NCBI RefSeq assembly: GCF_014529535.1
Contig: NW_023503972.1
Coordinates: 2,480,001 to 2,544,000, forward strand
Source of the DNA: Bradysia coprophila
Lineage: Eukaryota; Arthropoda; Insecta; Diptera; Sciaridae
Reading direction: 5' to 3'
Length of the DNA: 64,000 bases
Position numbers and translations under genes: made by a program
The notes under the pieces: generated by a model
Database searches by the model: none
What the model was told of the DNA's origin: nothing
What the model saw: the letters and a program-made list of their open reading frames with translations, nothing else
In this document: in pieces, positions 1 to 13,000 of the stretch
How positions within the stretch are numbered: the first letter of the stretch is position 1
How the letters are laid out: each line of letters begins with the position of its first letter

Positions 1-1380
1 ATTCAACGTGTCGATCATCCACAATGTGCAGGTATTCATTTACCATCAAATGACCCCATCCATAAAGTATTTCCGAATCAAACGTGTGTTCCATTCGTCA
101 GAACAATACCGTGTGCTCGATGTAGACTCGGACCTCGAATGCTATCTAATTCGGTGACTGCGGCTCAGGACCTAAGTCCTGTGTACGGCGTGTCTACAGA
201 AATGTCTGATGCTAGGAGAACAATGGTTGATGGTCGACTAAAGTCGCAAGTAATTAATGGACACGAAATATTTGCTGTGGAAAGGTTCAATGCCACTGGC
301 AGATTTCGCTGTTTTGAAGGAGAATGTGAGCCGTCACCGTTGGACGTAAGAAATCTTCAATTCCAGACAGCTCAAATGTTCGCATTGTTGTTCCACAGGA
401 ACCATAACAGCCACGCAGGAAGACTGGCGAAATATAGACCGGATTGGAGCGATGAGCAAATATTTCAAGAAGCAAGACGTTGGAACATCGCTGAGTACCA
501 GCATTGCATTTTCAATGAATACTTGGAAACGTTGATCGGACGAGTCCTGTCGTATAAATTTGAAATATTGCCAAAGTCAATTGGTCAGTTCAGCGCCTAC
601 AAGCCTAATGCAAAACTGAAAACGGTTATAGAGTTTCAATCGACGGCTGGGCGACATGGTCATGCTGCTTTAAATGAAGACATAAATATAATCGATCCGA
701 TAACTGGAGAAAAGTCGAAAGTTAATTTCAGAGATGCAGCAAAAGCCGAAAGCATTTTCTACGACGGTCAAGTAGACGGCACTTTTTTGGGCCAAATATC
801 GAACCCATCGTTTGCAACAACAAACAGTATTCCGTTTAAAACCTTCTTGTTTCACATGCCCGGGCGGACATTTGGTATAGATTTAGCTGCGTTGGATGTT
901 CAACGTCAGCGCGATCATGGAATTCCAGGCTACATTCATTATATCAAATACTGCCACAATGTGGTTGTTCGACGCTGGACAGATTTATGGCGATTCATTC
1001 CAGCGGAAGACATAGAAAAACTCAAGAAATATTACAAAAACGTTGAAGACATCGATTTATATACCGGCGGGCATTACGAACGCAAAATAGTTGATGCGCT
1101 TGTCGGTCCCACTTTCGCTTGTATTATTGGCATACAGTTTCACAACGTCAAATACGGCGACCGATTTTTCTATGAACATGGGAATCAAGCTGGCTCTTTT
1201 AGCATTAAACAGTTGAACGAAATTAAAACGAAGACGAGCTTTGCAAGCATTTTGTGTAAAACAACGAAATTGGGGAATGTATCACGTGATCCACTGAGGC
1301 TACTGTCTAAGACCAATCAATTTGTCGATTGTTCCAAATTTGTTGACATCGATTACCAATTGGGTGTTGCCAATCAGTAA
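1..1380 (+). CDS. Animal heme peroxidase, 3' part (peroxinectin/chorion-peroxidase type)
   Basis: Open from base 1 (frame 1) to TAA at 1378-1380, giving 459 visible residues; the N-terminal part with the distal-histidine region lies upstream. Family landmarks occur in order: CxPFVRTxPCxRCxxGPR near the start, LSPVYGVS, HRNHN, a WSDEQIFQEARRWNIAEYQH helix, the proximal-His motif RHGH, QRQRDHGIPGY, and GDRFFYE near the C-terminus. These enzymes oxidise substrates with hydrogen peroxide and are usually secreted or extracellular (eggshell, cuticle, immunity). Two usually conserved sites look altered. In my hand alignment the heme-linking Glu after D-x-R is Gln (DVRNLQ), and the Asn normally found in LNxQRxRDHG is Asp. 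Activity or heme linkage may therefore differ. The visible part is one exon. AATAAA signals follow at 1473 and 1488. Confidence 0.9.
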   Translation: MQRVDHPQCAGIHLPSNDPIHKVFPNQTCVPFVRTIPCARCRLGPRMLSNSVTAAQDLSPVYGVSTEMSDARRTMVDGRLKSQVINGHEIFAVERFNATGRFRCFEGECEPSPLDVRNLQFQTAQMFALLFHRNHNSHAGRLAKYRPDWSDEQIFQEARRWNIAEYQHCIFNEYLETLIGRVLSYKFEILPKSIGQFSAYKPNAKLKTVIEFQSTAGRHGHAALNEDINIIDPITGEKSKVNFRDAAKAESIFYDGQVDGTFLGQISNPSFATTNSIPFKTFLFHMPGRTFGIDLAALDVQRQRDHGIPGYIHYIKYCHNVVVRRWTDLWRFIPAEDIEKLKKYYKNVEDIDLYTGGHYERKIVDALVGPTFACIIGIQFHNVKYGDRFFYEHGNQAGSFSIKQLNEIKTKTSFASILCKTTKLGNVSRDPLRLLSKTNQFVDCSKFVDIDYQLGVANQ

Positions 1381-1472
1381 CATCCAATGAAAATTTATGT
1401 TCATTGTTACGACTTTAACTGATCGTTAAAAGGTATATGCAGTTCAGCACTGATTATTAACTGTTGTAAATG

Positions 1473-1493
1473 AATAAATCCATTGACAATAAA
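1473..1493 (+). terminator. Polyadenylation signals of the peroxidase gene
   Basis: Two AATAAA hexamers (1473-1478 and 1488-1493) lie 93-115 bases after the peroxidase stop codon, in an AT-rich 3' UTR. The spacing is normal for an insect 3' end. Confidence 0.55.
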
Positions 1494-1499
1494 GTTGCT

Positions 1500-2750
1500 G
1501 AATTAAAGAAATTTTGTTTAAAAAAATCAAGCACCCGATAGGCTGAAACCTTACAATTGACAAAACAAGAAGTGCCGAACATCTACTATCTACAATCTAC
1601 TATCTATTTTGCACGTAGGAAGCTGAAACCGGTAGAGTCTGGGAAATGAAACTTTAGTTCTGGCACCAAATAGTTTAAATTCTAATAATTACCGGCAGCA
1701 ATCGAATCCCAACATCTATGCTGTCAAGACTAGAAGCATATTACCAATATTTTACAGAATCTTTTACTTCCTTTAATGAATGCATGTCTTTAAATACATT
1801 TTTTTATAGAGCAGGGCTCTAACTGCAGTTCTGGACTTATTTTTAGGAAGAACCTTTTCTGAAAATCAAGAAAATGCTTCCTTCAGTTAACATGCACGTA
1901 CATCTCTTACAACAAGGATGTGTAAATGTTCGAAAACCGGTAAGCACACACCGTACAATTGATGTATCTAACATCCTGTCTGTAAATCTTCGCCCGTCAT
2001 GCCAACACCCAACAAACACAATTTGAGTGAAAGTATTCACCCACGAAACTATTGTAATACACCATAGTGAAGCAAAACTTACTTTATATGCAATAACTTT
2101 GATCTAATCTGTGGATTAACAAATTACATGTCATTACGGCATAGACCCTTTTCAGATATATAGTACCTCTAAAATCTCATCTAATACCCTCCCATGGTTC
2201 TACGGTATTTTATTACTCTGTGCGATGTTTTATTAAGAATTCCCAGTGTAATATACGGTTTGCTCATGAATATTGATTGATATGTTGTTAATTAATGCGA
2301 TTGGCATAATTTGAATCTTGGCGGGTGAAGGTCGATTGTATAATCCTGATATTTGAAACTAAAATCGACAATGAGTTTCATGAACTTTTGTCTCACACTC
2401 CTTATGGCATGCACACTGCGCAAGCAAATTTCTTTGTGGAATCAACGTAAATAACTATTGCTGTCTTGTTCTCCACATAGACCATGGAAGAGATAGTTCG
2501 TCTGAGAAACTAATTGTGTGTATATTCTTCGAAAGTGAAATTCGATGTTAAATATATATCAGGAAGCGAAAGTATTTCTGGATTTACCAATCGAATTCTT
2601 CCTTTTACATATATCTCTATATATGTGATAATGAAAATGCTAATGGTTCGACTTGTGAGTAGCACAATCCAATACGATCGAAGATTTCATATTTTTCTTA
2701 CGCTTCGCTAGACTTATACATGCAACAGGGTATGACTAGCTTTAAAATTA
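1500..2750. other. Non-coding stretch, nothing recognised
   Basis: AT-rich DNA between peroxidase and an inverted-repeat element. I found no open frame with recognisable coding character, no RNA gene and no clear repeat. Confidence 0.5.
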
Positions 2751-3345
2751 GCGAAATGGTTTCTGCCACTATTTCGATCTGAGAGACGACAGTGCAATGC
2801 AATTTTATAATTACTCAAAAGTTTTAAAGAATTATTTTTGCCAACATCTCATCTGGACCTTATCAACATCTCATCACGAGTTTGGTCGTTGAAGGTTTGG
2901 TGCATAAGAGCCACTGTTTTTCAAAGTCATGTGGTCGTTTTGGAAAACCGAACCAACAATGTCGAAACTTTTCGGTGTTTCTACATTAGAACCAAACATT
3001 CACATGTACTTCTGTGAGCGTTCGAAGTTTCGTTCTTCGTTCGTTCTTGAACAACACTCGTACGTGTTTTTGTTGGTATTTACCAGCTTGGCGGTAGCTA
3101 TTCCACATGCCTCGCATGAGACAGCATGGCTAGTTATACTTTCATTTCGCTTATGATTCGCTAGACTTGTACATGCAACAGGGTATGACTATCCACTTGT
3201 GGCTAGCTGTTTCCTTACCACTGTCGCCATGGCTTGATGAAATTTTGACAAAAATAATTCTTTAAAACTGTTGAAGAGTTGTGAAATTGCACTGTAATGT
3301 CTCTCAGATGATCTGAGTCAGAACGAAACAGTGACAGAAAGCATG
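2701..3345. repeat. Decayed inverted-repeat element with an associated direct repeat
   Basis: Sequence at 2755-2850 (containing GAGAGAC, CAGTGCAAT and TTTTAAAGAATTATTTTTG) reappears reverse-complemented at 3235-3345, giving arms of about 95 bp around a 385-bp centre. A roughly 32-bp sequence containing ATGCAACAGGGTATGACTA occurs in direct orientation at about 2706 and 3159. This looks like an old non-autonomous DNA element, or two overlapping ones. The boundaries are approximate. Confidence 0.55.
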
Positions 3346-3349
3346 TCGC

Positions 3350-4550
3350 TAAATCTAATACGATCAGTTTTGGTCGAATGTGACTATTAATGACTTGGGT
3401 CAGAATCAGAACCTTTTGGACCTTCAAATTGCTTTGTTCAAAATAAAGCAACAACTCGATCTGGTCCCATTTCTTCTATAGGTATTGCAGCAGAGACTGT
3501 TTAATTTAAAGATTTTGTGTCGCCATTTCTGTTGACCCTGCTTCGCTAAGTTGGCTCCTTTAACACATCCATCATGATACTAAACTCTCTTCATTTATTT
3601 GATAACTGACATAATTGGAATTAATTTAATACTAGAAAATTTACGTCCCCCGAATCAAGTGCTCCTGCCGTGGAGTAACACAATCAAGGTAACTCATGTC
3701 CGAGCTCATGTCTATAAAAATACTCCGTAATTAGTCTGTTTAATCGAAAATCTAGGCAGATTACAATCCAATTTATCATCATTAAACGAACAGAAAGCAA
3801 AACGAAACTACTCAATCGAATGTTCGAAAATAAATTCAACAATCGAAAAATACTCAAAACTGTAAATACTCCAAATAGAATAAAACTTTTCCGTGTATTC
3901 CGTTTGATGGCTGTCACACCACAAAGAGCAAAAAATCGAAAAAGTTTAAATCGAACGAGATTTTTATATTTTACATTTTTAAATGTAGCATTTCTGTTAC
4001 CTGCACGAGCTCGAACTTATATATACTTGTAACTTGGCATGGCTGTAATAGTTGTAATCACTCAAACCTGTATCCATTGTGGAAATTTTTCTCTGCCGCA
4101 ATAATTTTGTGTTGAAAATCGGAAATAAGTTTAAGGACGAACACACAGAAAAATAAACAAGAAATCAGTCAATGTTTGTTCGCAAAATGTAAGCCACTTT
4201 TTTTATCGCAAATTCAATCAATGGCAAATTTCTGAACAAATTCGATTTTTCTGTATATTTTCCAGTGGTTCGTCCTTTGATTGAATTTTTCTGGGAAATC
4301 AACTCATGCCATCGTTTGATAAATTCATAATTTATTTCGTTAACTGTTACCTCTGGCACATCTCGTTTCTTGTTTTACTTTATAAAATGAACTTAGCTGC
4401 GAACGTTTATATTATTATCTCTTTACTATCCTATCGTTGTTCGGTTGTTCCGCAGACAGTAATTAATGATGTTTATGGTTACTCAATTAATTAACTAATT
4501 TTTTGTTTCTAAGAAATATTACTAACCGAACATAAGAGTCTACGTCTGCC
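3350..4550. other. Non-coding stretch, nothing recognised
   Basis: AT-rich sequence with only short chance reading frames on both strands. No gene, RNA or well-bounded repeat is recognisable. Confidence 0.45.
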
Positions 4551-4554
4551 GACA

Positions 4555-4712
4555 TATTAAGTATAGATCGACACATTCTGCCTATGCTTAAGTATTATAG
4601 ACACCTTCTGGTTAAGTATGGACATGACACATACCTTCAGCTTAAGTATAGAAAGACACCTTTTGCTTAAGTGTAGATAGACAATATCTGCCTATTCTTA
4701 AGTATAGGTAAA
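4555..4712. repeat. Degenerate tandem repeat, about 35-45 bp unit
   Basis: Four or five imperfect copies of a unit containing GACACnTTCTG and CTTAAGTATAG follow each other. Copies differ in length and by many substitutions, so the period is approximate. Confidence 0.5.
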
Positions 4713-4719
4713 TTGTTGT

Positions 4720-7700
4720 TGATACACTGCAGTACGACGACTGAAAACCCTATTCAAACGTTTCGAGACACTGGAATTTTTTAAGGATTATATTATGCAC
4801 CGCCAGTTATGGCTGCCACGACTGATTTTATCGATATACAATCAGCAAATTAATATCTTATGTAAAATTAGCATCAGCTGCTTAGTATATCCACTATTAA
4901 TTTACTGATCGTAAACATAACGAATCCGTTTATTGTGTTGATGAACAGAGAAGATTTATTGATCGCCGATTTATTCTGATATTTCGGCAACATTATTTTG
5001 AAGTAGTTAGGTGAATATTTTACGTTGAAAAAATTATTAAAAATATTTATTTTGGCCACGAAAGCATAAAGAGTCTGTGACAGGGGTTTCTTTCGGCCTC
5101 CAGCAGATTTGAAATCTGTAGGCCGGCGGAAACTACTTGCCATCGATTTTTAACAACATCAAATTTTTCTTATTTTCTTATGATTTATTATTCTCTTCGT
5201 GTTTCCTATTAATTGCTGTTATATTAAGTCAAGACTATGTTGAAACATACTTTTTGTCGCTAGAAGTGTAAAGTTACTAAAACGATCAAAGTCTACCGTC
5301 TTCCGTTTTTTCTCGGCGAAAAGGGCACATGTTGAATGGGTGACAAATGTAAATGTTGGGCGCCAAATGTGAATGTTCTCAAAAAATAACTTGGGTGTTT
5401 ACAAACTCTTGTAATAGTGATTAATGCAAAAAGAAAATCGTACGGAGATAACGGTGCTTGAATGATTGAGTGTGTGACTGTCAGTCACAGACCAAATCTG
5501 ATTGTGATATGATAAATCAAGTCAACATTGCAGGCATCTTTTCGTTGTTGTATGAAGAGTATTTACGGCACTAGTGTGAAAACGAATTAATCGACAAGAA
5601 ATACAACCGATCGAAAAACATTTTCGCTGAAGTGAAAGCTCTGAATATGACATTGAAAGCTTATTTTTCGAAAGTAAAGATCTTATCAATGTTAAACTTA
5701 ACATAATCAAATGTAAACATTTCGAATTCGAACATCCAAGCTTTAAACAGAAGCATAATTCATTTCCAAACAAAAATGTCCTTCTTATAATTTCCAATTC
5801 AAACAAAAAGCTTCATCAAACAGGTCGATATGTTTGCCGTTGATTGATGCCATCAATTAACCAAACAAATTTAAAAACAAAACAACAACAAAAATGTGTG
5901 TACGATCGTAAATTTAGACTTCATATTATTCTTAATGCCTAAAATTTACGACCACACTGACCCATCTAATGGAAATATAATGGAGAAAATGTGATAATCT
6001 TTTAATCGACAAACTCAAAGTGAGATTAACAATGGTATAACACACACCGTTTCTCCGAGAAAATTCCTTTTATAAATTAGTAGCTATAAATACCCCAGCT
6101 AAGATAAGGTCGGATACATCTCCAGCAATAAACAGGAATAATTGATGATACCAATAAATAATTCAAATTTTATGTCGTTAGCACGTGCATCATATAATAC
6201 GATTACATGCTCTGTGTATGATGGCATTAATATGAAAATCAAGGAATTGTCAAGAATTTGGTTGACAATAAATAAAGCTTTTATGTCACGCGGACCAACT
6301 GAATACTTTCAATTTATGAGTTCATAATAAATTGATAAATCTATTGTTAATGTGCTATTCTTGAAACGAACCATTTGCAAATGATATACGCCATCAAATA
6401 TCGCTAGGGTTGCCAGAGGTTACTTTTCAAAAACATTTATTTCAGCTAGTTCAGGTGACTAGGATGAGCTAGCCCAATTTTAAGATTTATATGTAATGAA
6501 TGTGGATTTGTGAACACATCTAATTCGAAGGTCTCGTCTTGACATTGTATTTATTTATGTAAACAGAAACGAGTCAACTAGGCCACCCTAGCACCTTTGA
6601 TGGTGGAAATCATTCGTCATAAGCTCTGCGGTTGCATATAAATACCGGTTGATCTTTGGTAATAAAAAGTCTGTGCGATTTGTTTGACCATGTTTCGTCT
6701 TTGTTCATCCTCTCCGAAGAACTCTACTCTGACATTCAAACGTAGTAGTATTAAAATCGAAAAATGAGGAATTTCACCCAACTAAGCGACATTGTGGCGA
6801 AATGTTTTTGATGTTTCATATACGCCTCCCTACTCTACTCTAAATTTAATTTAAAATGTCTTTTGTGTATCGGGCAAATAACCGAAAGACGTTAATGGAT
6901 TAAAGAAATTATATTCTTTTGAAAATAAATTTAATTTTCCAATAATTAAATTCCATAATCCGTTTAAATTCCGCAAAAAAACACTTGAAATTTACTGGGT
7001 TATCCAGCCATACATCCCAACTGATACACCTCGATACTACAGACATTGTTCGTATATAAATAATCTTCAACTTCTACCATCTTTCCACAAAAGAAATGAC
7101 TGAAGAAGCACCATTCATTCGATGAAGACACGACGCTAATTTACCGCCTCCTATTGACATTAAAACATTCGCAATGAGACACATGTTTTACAAATTCCAT
7201 TCGGGCCTATTATAATGCTATTATGTCGACAGAAACGTATTGGGGTAAGCTGGAGTTTAACTTTTTTTTTCGTTAAAGATATATTTCGACAAAAGTTATT
7301 AGCTGCCAAATAAAAGCTACATCGAAGATAAACAGTTGTTGCATCTCTCCTGCAATTAAAAGCGTTTTTCGTGTAATCTTTTTGATAAAAACGGATTTAT
7401 CTCAATCAATGGATTTTCTTCCATTCTTTTAGACGATAAAATTACTCGTAAGCTTTTCAAGTTTATCTTCCTAGCAAGAGATTAAATCCGATGATTTAGG
7501 ATTTAAAAAGGGATTATCAATTACCTCCCTCGTTCGTTCTTTTCTTTCATTTTTTTTATTATCGAAAGGTACGTGACTAACGGTCAAATGAATTTCTTAT
7601 AATATAGCTCAAGGAATGATGATGGAAGGGAACCTTATTCTTCTTGGCTTGAACACTTTCAATTAAATGAAATCGTACGCATGTCGTTTATTGAATAAGT

Positions 7701-8180
7701 AGTCCATTGAAATGGCATTACACCGATTAATTAAACCGATGTTGAATTTCATAACTGATATCAATTACAAATAGTGGACCGGTGTCGTGTAGCTTGTTGT
7801 AATTTATGGGATCTAACACAGCTCGTGGGCTTCCTTAATTAAATTTCGTCGGAAGAAATATTGAGGTAGATGGACAATTATGGTTGCAATTATGGCAATG
7901 GAACAGTAGTTTACGAGCAACAAGCAAATTATGGTTTAACCTCGAGTTGCTCAAGTGTATTTTAAACGTTTTACTCTACTTTGAAGTTGTCAGAACGTTA
8001 ATTCAAACAACAAAAATTGTCTGACCCATAAGAAACAGTTAGTGTATCGCGAAATCTAGTACTTCATTTGTTTAAACATGCATTTTACTATAAGAACATT
8101 GATTGATCGTGATTAACCTCTCACAGCCGCAAGCACATCAAAAGTTTTACTATCTGATCTATTACTTTATTTATTCAAAG
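4720..8180. other. Long non-coding stretch upstream of the visible PLC-epsilon exons
   Basis: Mostly featureless AT-rich DNA. The one local oddity is a GC-rich patch at 5060-5145, containing a short hairpin (5095-5124) and a minus-strand ATG frame, described in the findings. Missing RasGEF-domain exons of PLC-epsilon could be hidden here, but I could not identify one. Confidence 0.4.
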
Positions 8181-8183
8181 ATT

Positions 8184-8312
8184 TTCAGACATTGATTTCA
8201 GAAATCTTTTATTTCATTTGTTTTGAACATTTGATATATAAGACATATTGAATCAGAGCTTGTCGTTTATTATTGCTGTCGTTGTCGATAACAGATGACA
8301 GCCGTCAACTTG
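8184..8312 (-). repeat. Dispersed repeat, copy 1 (inverted relative to 27411-27540)
   Basis: The reverse complement of this stretch matches 27411-27540, including GACGGCTGTCATCTGTTATC, then AGCAATAATAA, CGACAAGCTCTGATT and AAAAGATTTCTGAAATCAA. The middle is more diverged. It is an interspersed repeat of unknown class. Confidence 0.65.
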
Positions 8313-9656
8313 ATCTAAAATTTACCAATCAGTGTAATGATTTTCTATCAGAGAATCTTTGGAATTTAGTTGTCAAATATTAGCAATTAACTTTGGTAGT
8401 ACATACATCACTGCTACTTGCATTTACATAAAATATATTCGGAGGCTGATGAAATCACAGTAGGCACTGTGATTCTTTGTAAAGGTAAACAGAAATTACA
8501 ATCAATCCAAAGCGGTAGCTCTTATCACTAAAGGCTCCAAATTTGACACTTGCAAATTCAGTGTTCATGCTGGGAGCGGTGCTGTCTTCGTAGCCGTGAT
8601 GTTAGGTATGCCAGATTTAACAAGTCATCTAGGTTGACATTATTAACTTAAAATTTGGATTTTCGATCGCTGTTTCCTTCGATAGTGTTAATTCACCTGG
8701 GAGTAAATGGTCGTCAGTTTTTTAACATTTACATGTTATGTCACATCGCAGACAACTCACAAAACTGACAAACACTGTAAAAAAGCGTTTCATACAAAAA
8801 ATACTCTATTTGCTAGCTGTCGACTATAATGACTTTTGCTTGAAGTGCGTTGGACACGATCGTTAGTCTTACGATTTTGCTACATTTTACTAAATTATTC
8901 CGAATCCCACTCTGTCATATTTGCGAAAAAGAGGGTCCTCCAACAATTACCTAAGTATTTCCCTTAATGTATTATGTATTGTATGTGCGATTCGCATGTA
9001 ATAATCACGTTCATTCTATATAAATAAATTTTTGTATGATGAGTATTTAATGAAGACGTTGTCGTTTCGAATTTTTGGCTCTAATTGCATAAATCTTAGG
9101 TTTTAGTATATTGTCAGGCATTGGGGCTCTGCTCTAATTATAATGTATAGTACTACACATTGTGTTACATATACACATTTCCTTTGGTAATGTGTTATAG
9201 GCTTTCATGAATTGTATGCTGAAAGAAATGAAGCGATTTAGTTGACACAATGTGTTGTGTTGTCTACGCTCCGTTACGCATGTTACACGATGTGTGTCTG
9301 AGGAAGATACTTTGGATGATTGTGCTTTGTCTCTTCCGTTCAGCAATTACATTCAATGTGTTTGAGAGTTTTTCGTTTAGTTATTCCGGAGCAATTTTTG
9401 TTGTTTCTGATGAAATAACAAACAACCTGAAATTAATTGGAAGATAATTTTCACTGTGAATGATTGCGTCGACGAGTGTAGGAGGAAAGGAAATTGTGAA
9501 TTATTGCAGCTATATCAGTATAATTAAGATCTTATGAAAATGAGTAGGTCATTAAAAATGTGAACAAATTATTTGTAAAAACTTCTTTTTTATGTAAGGA
9601 AGATGCTGTCTCTGTGGGTCAATGATACTTTCTATTAAATTCAGTTCAGAAATCCA
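8313..9656. other. Non-coding stretch, nothing recognised
   Basis: AT-rich DNA between a dispersed repeat and the minisatellite. The open frames are short and show no domain, splice pattern or codon bias that I can recognise. Confidence 0.45.
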
Positions 9657-9658
9657 GA

Positions 9659-9996
9659 CTTCGTTGAAGCTGCATTAAAGCTTCGTTGAAGCTGCATTAA
9701 AGCTTCGTTGAAGCTGCATTAAAGCTTCGTTGAAGCTGCATTAAAGCTTCGTTGAAGATGCATTAAAGCTTCGTTGAAGCTGCATTAAAGCTTCGTTGAA
9801 GCTGCATTAAAGCTTCGTTGAAGCTGCATTAAAGCTTCGTTGAAGCTGCATTAAAGTTTCGTTGAAGCTGCATTAAAGCTTCGTTGAAGATGCATTAAAG
9901 CTTCGTTGAAGCTGTATTTAAGTTTAGTTAAAGCTGTATTTAAGTTTAGTTGAAGCTGCATTTAAGCCAAGCTCCATTTAAGCTTCGTTGAAGCTG
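9659..9996. repeat. 22-bp minisatellite, about 15 copies
   Basis: The unit is GCTTCGTTGAAGCTGCATTA plus two A residues. Central copies are nearly identical; the last three or four (from about 9910) are diverged or shortened. Each unit carries GCTTCGTTGAAGC, a 5-bp stem with a 3-base loop, so the array can fold into serial hairpins. It ends about 70 bp before the acceptor of the first visible PLC-epsilon exon and so probably lies in an intron. Confidence 0.95.
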
Positions 9997-10068
9997 ATTT
10001 CTTTTGCTATATGCATGCTGTCGCTTGTCGAACAAGTCATTACCGAAACTTTTTTTTCTATTTTCCAG

Positions 10069-13000
10069 GTCCATTCAATTAAAGTCCCTACTGACAACCT
10101 TCACAGAAAAGGGGAAGATACCAGTCCTAGAATTCTTGTCAGCCGCATTAGAATCGGCCGAATATGAACGAGCATTGGGACGGGGACTGGTAAGATATCA
10201 CACACAATGTATTGCCGACAAGCACATCATTGTAAATTTTCCATTATGTAGGCAATGCCAGAGTGTCGCGTTGTGCCATGTTACAAAATGTTCCTGAAGG
10301 AATTGAAAGATATTGTGTCAAATTGTCCATTAAACATATCTGTGTCGTCACCGGATGTCGACGTAGAGCATATCACAATAGGTAATCGTCATAGTTCCCA
10401 CAGTATGTTCGAGACCATCAATCGGGGTGTACAGACTAGTGGTCGATTGGATACGAAACGAGAAAGTCCAATACTTCCGTCAAGGGTATTTAATCGACAA
10501 GTGGTAAGTGATATACAGTGGTTGTTTGGATGGAAGTATCAAATGTTTCACTTGCAACTGCTTTTCAGTACATTTCCGATTACAATGGCGATGGCGATTT
10601 AAATTTTACCAAATTCGAATCACTGGGACTGTTGAACGATGACCAAATGTATAAAATTCAAGCTGTTATGGATCACATTGACCTTTGTCATCAGCATCAT
10701 CATTGCCTCAGTCGGGAATCATCGACGGGCTTATTAGACTACTTACGTACTGCTTCATTGGGACCACGTCAGCTGGCAGCTGCATCTACATATCATCCAG
10801 AGCTTGAGGAACTCGAGGAGGACTATGAAGTGGAAATCGGAAATTATAATCCAGTGCAACCGCTTCTGCATGATCATGCGGTTTGCATGATTCCGATTTC
10901 ATCACCACATCACAAAGTGGATCATCATATATTACAGGTTGGCTGTTGCACTACGTGTTTCATTAATATGTTTGCACCATGTCGTAACACATTACGTTCA
11001 CCCCATTACAGATTCTTCATCATGGAACCACTGCGATTATATGCGAGCCGGACACATCACCAAGTCCGTCTTGTTACGTGTATTTTCGATTGGAACGTTC
11101 CTGTGCCATGGTTTCGTGGCACCGTTCATCATGGCGTAAATTGAAAACGAACCAAGAATATAATTTGGCTATCAATCCGGAGGAGTTGGTGTCACAGCGA
11201 GCAAGATTTCGAATGCCGGTCAGTTCGAACGATACAGAAGGTCAAAATACGATGTTGGACGATGGTTGCCTGGACTTGACTATTGTTAAAGAAATAACCA
11301 TCGGCTCCAGACATCCCGATCACAGTAATGAAATCTTGACCACGGGCAAACTTTTTGGATTGACACATCTGGAGTGCTGTATATCAATTCTGTATGGCCA
11401 TTCGCTGAATGACAATCGGGTAATAAGTGTGCTCTGTTCACCCATGCTGTGCAGACTGTGGTACGTTGGACTGAATTTGATAATCAAAGGGATCAAGAGA
11501 CAACAGAAACTAGCCGATCGATCGATGTTATGGCTGAAGGAACAGTATATTCAATTGTATTTCGAGGATTCGGGATGCTGTGAGCCGCTTGCAGCTGATG
11601 CTATACGAGTATTTGGCGGCAGAGATTGGGCGAACACTGGCGTTTCCCAGAATTCGACTCCGGCAACTGAAAGTGGTGATAGTTTCAAACGCGAAGCATC
11701 GATCAAATTTAAGAAAAAGAGATCAGTCGTGAATCTGCTAAGCCAGGCGACAACCAGTAGTACCATTCCAGAGGCGGAATGTAGCAAAGATCGTGATAGC
11801 AAAACGAAACAATTGGATCGAAGGAAGGACCGTACCGAGTCCAGTGATCATTTGTGGCAGAATATTAAGAATTTTAGAGTCGGTTCAATAACCTACGAAA
11901 CACAGTTGGACTTTTTGGATTTTATAGCTTTATTTAGGTCATTTAGGTTAGTCGAGCATCTTTCACCACCACAATATGCTAATTGATCAAACAATTGTCT
12001 CTTTAGTTTGTTGGCACGCAAGGATTTGAGGGATCTATTCGATCAACTTTCCGTGACGAGGAAGAGCAAGACTCGGCTGAATTCGGAAAAGAGTCGAAGT
12101 GCTCCAGAACTTTGTGCCTCCATTTCAGGTCAACGAAAAATAGGTGAGACAACGTCAACGAACGTTGAGAACTTACGCTAAAAAGCGCATTGCATTTCAG
12201 GTCTTTTAACGAGAAACAGCTCACTTGACACAGAGTTCACCGACGCCCAATGCGCCCAAAAGAAAATTTTCAACGCAATTGCTGCGTCCAGTATATTAGC
12301 TAATTGTGCCGGGATCGATACTTCTAGTACGCAAGTCATCACGTGTTCGACTTTGATGAAATTTTTGGAAGCTCGGCAAATGGAAATCAAAAGCGAAGAA
12401 GAAGTTCGGTCAATAATAAAAGTAAGCTGAAGCCCGCACCAAACTGACTAAATTGTAATTTGAAAATTGTTCTTTCCCCTATCCAGAGACACGAACCCGA
12501 TCCAACACTTCGCATTGAAGGGAGCTTAAGCTTCGAAGGTTTTGCCAGATATATGATGGACAAGGACAACTACGCATTCGTTAACGAACGCGTCATTCAG
12601 TCGTCGTCGAATATGGATCGTCCGCTGTCCCAGTACTACATCGCCTCTTCACATAACACCTACTTAACCGGTCATCAATTGAGAGGCGAAAGTTCATGCG
12701 AACTTTACAGCCAAGTCTTGTTGACCGGATGCCGTTGCGTTGAACTCGACTGTTGGGATGGCGAGGATGGTAGTCCGGTTATATATCACGGTCACACATT
12801 CACAAGCAAAATATCATTTAAGGCCGTTGTTGAAGGTAAGTGTAATATAATCATGACCTGGTGCCTGGTGCAAATTAATAAAAACGACTTTTCACTTAAC
12901 AGCCATCAATAAATCGGCATTCGTTGCATCACCGTATCCCGTCATTCTTTCAATTGAAAATCATTGCTCGCTACCGCAACAAATCCGCATGGCTCAAATT

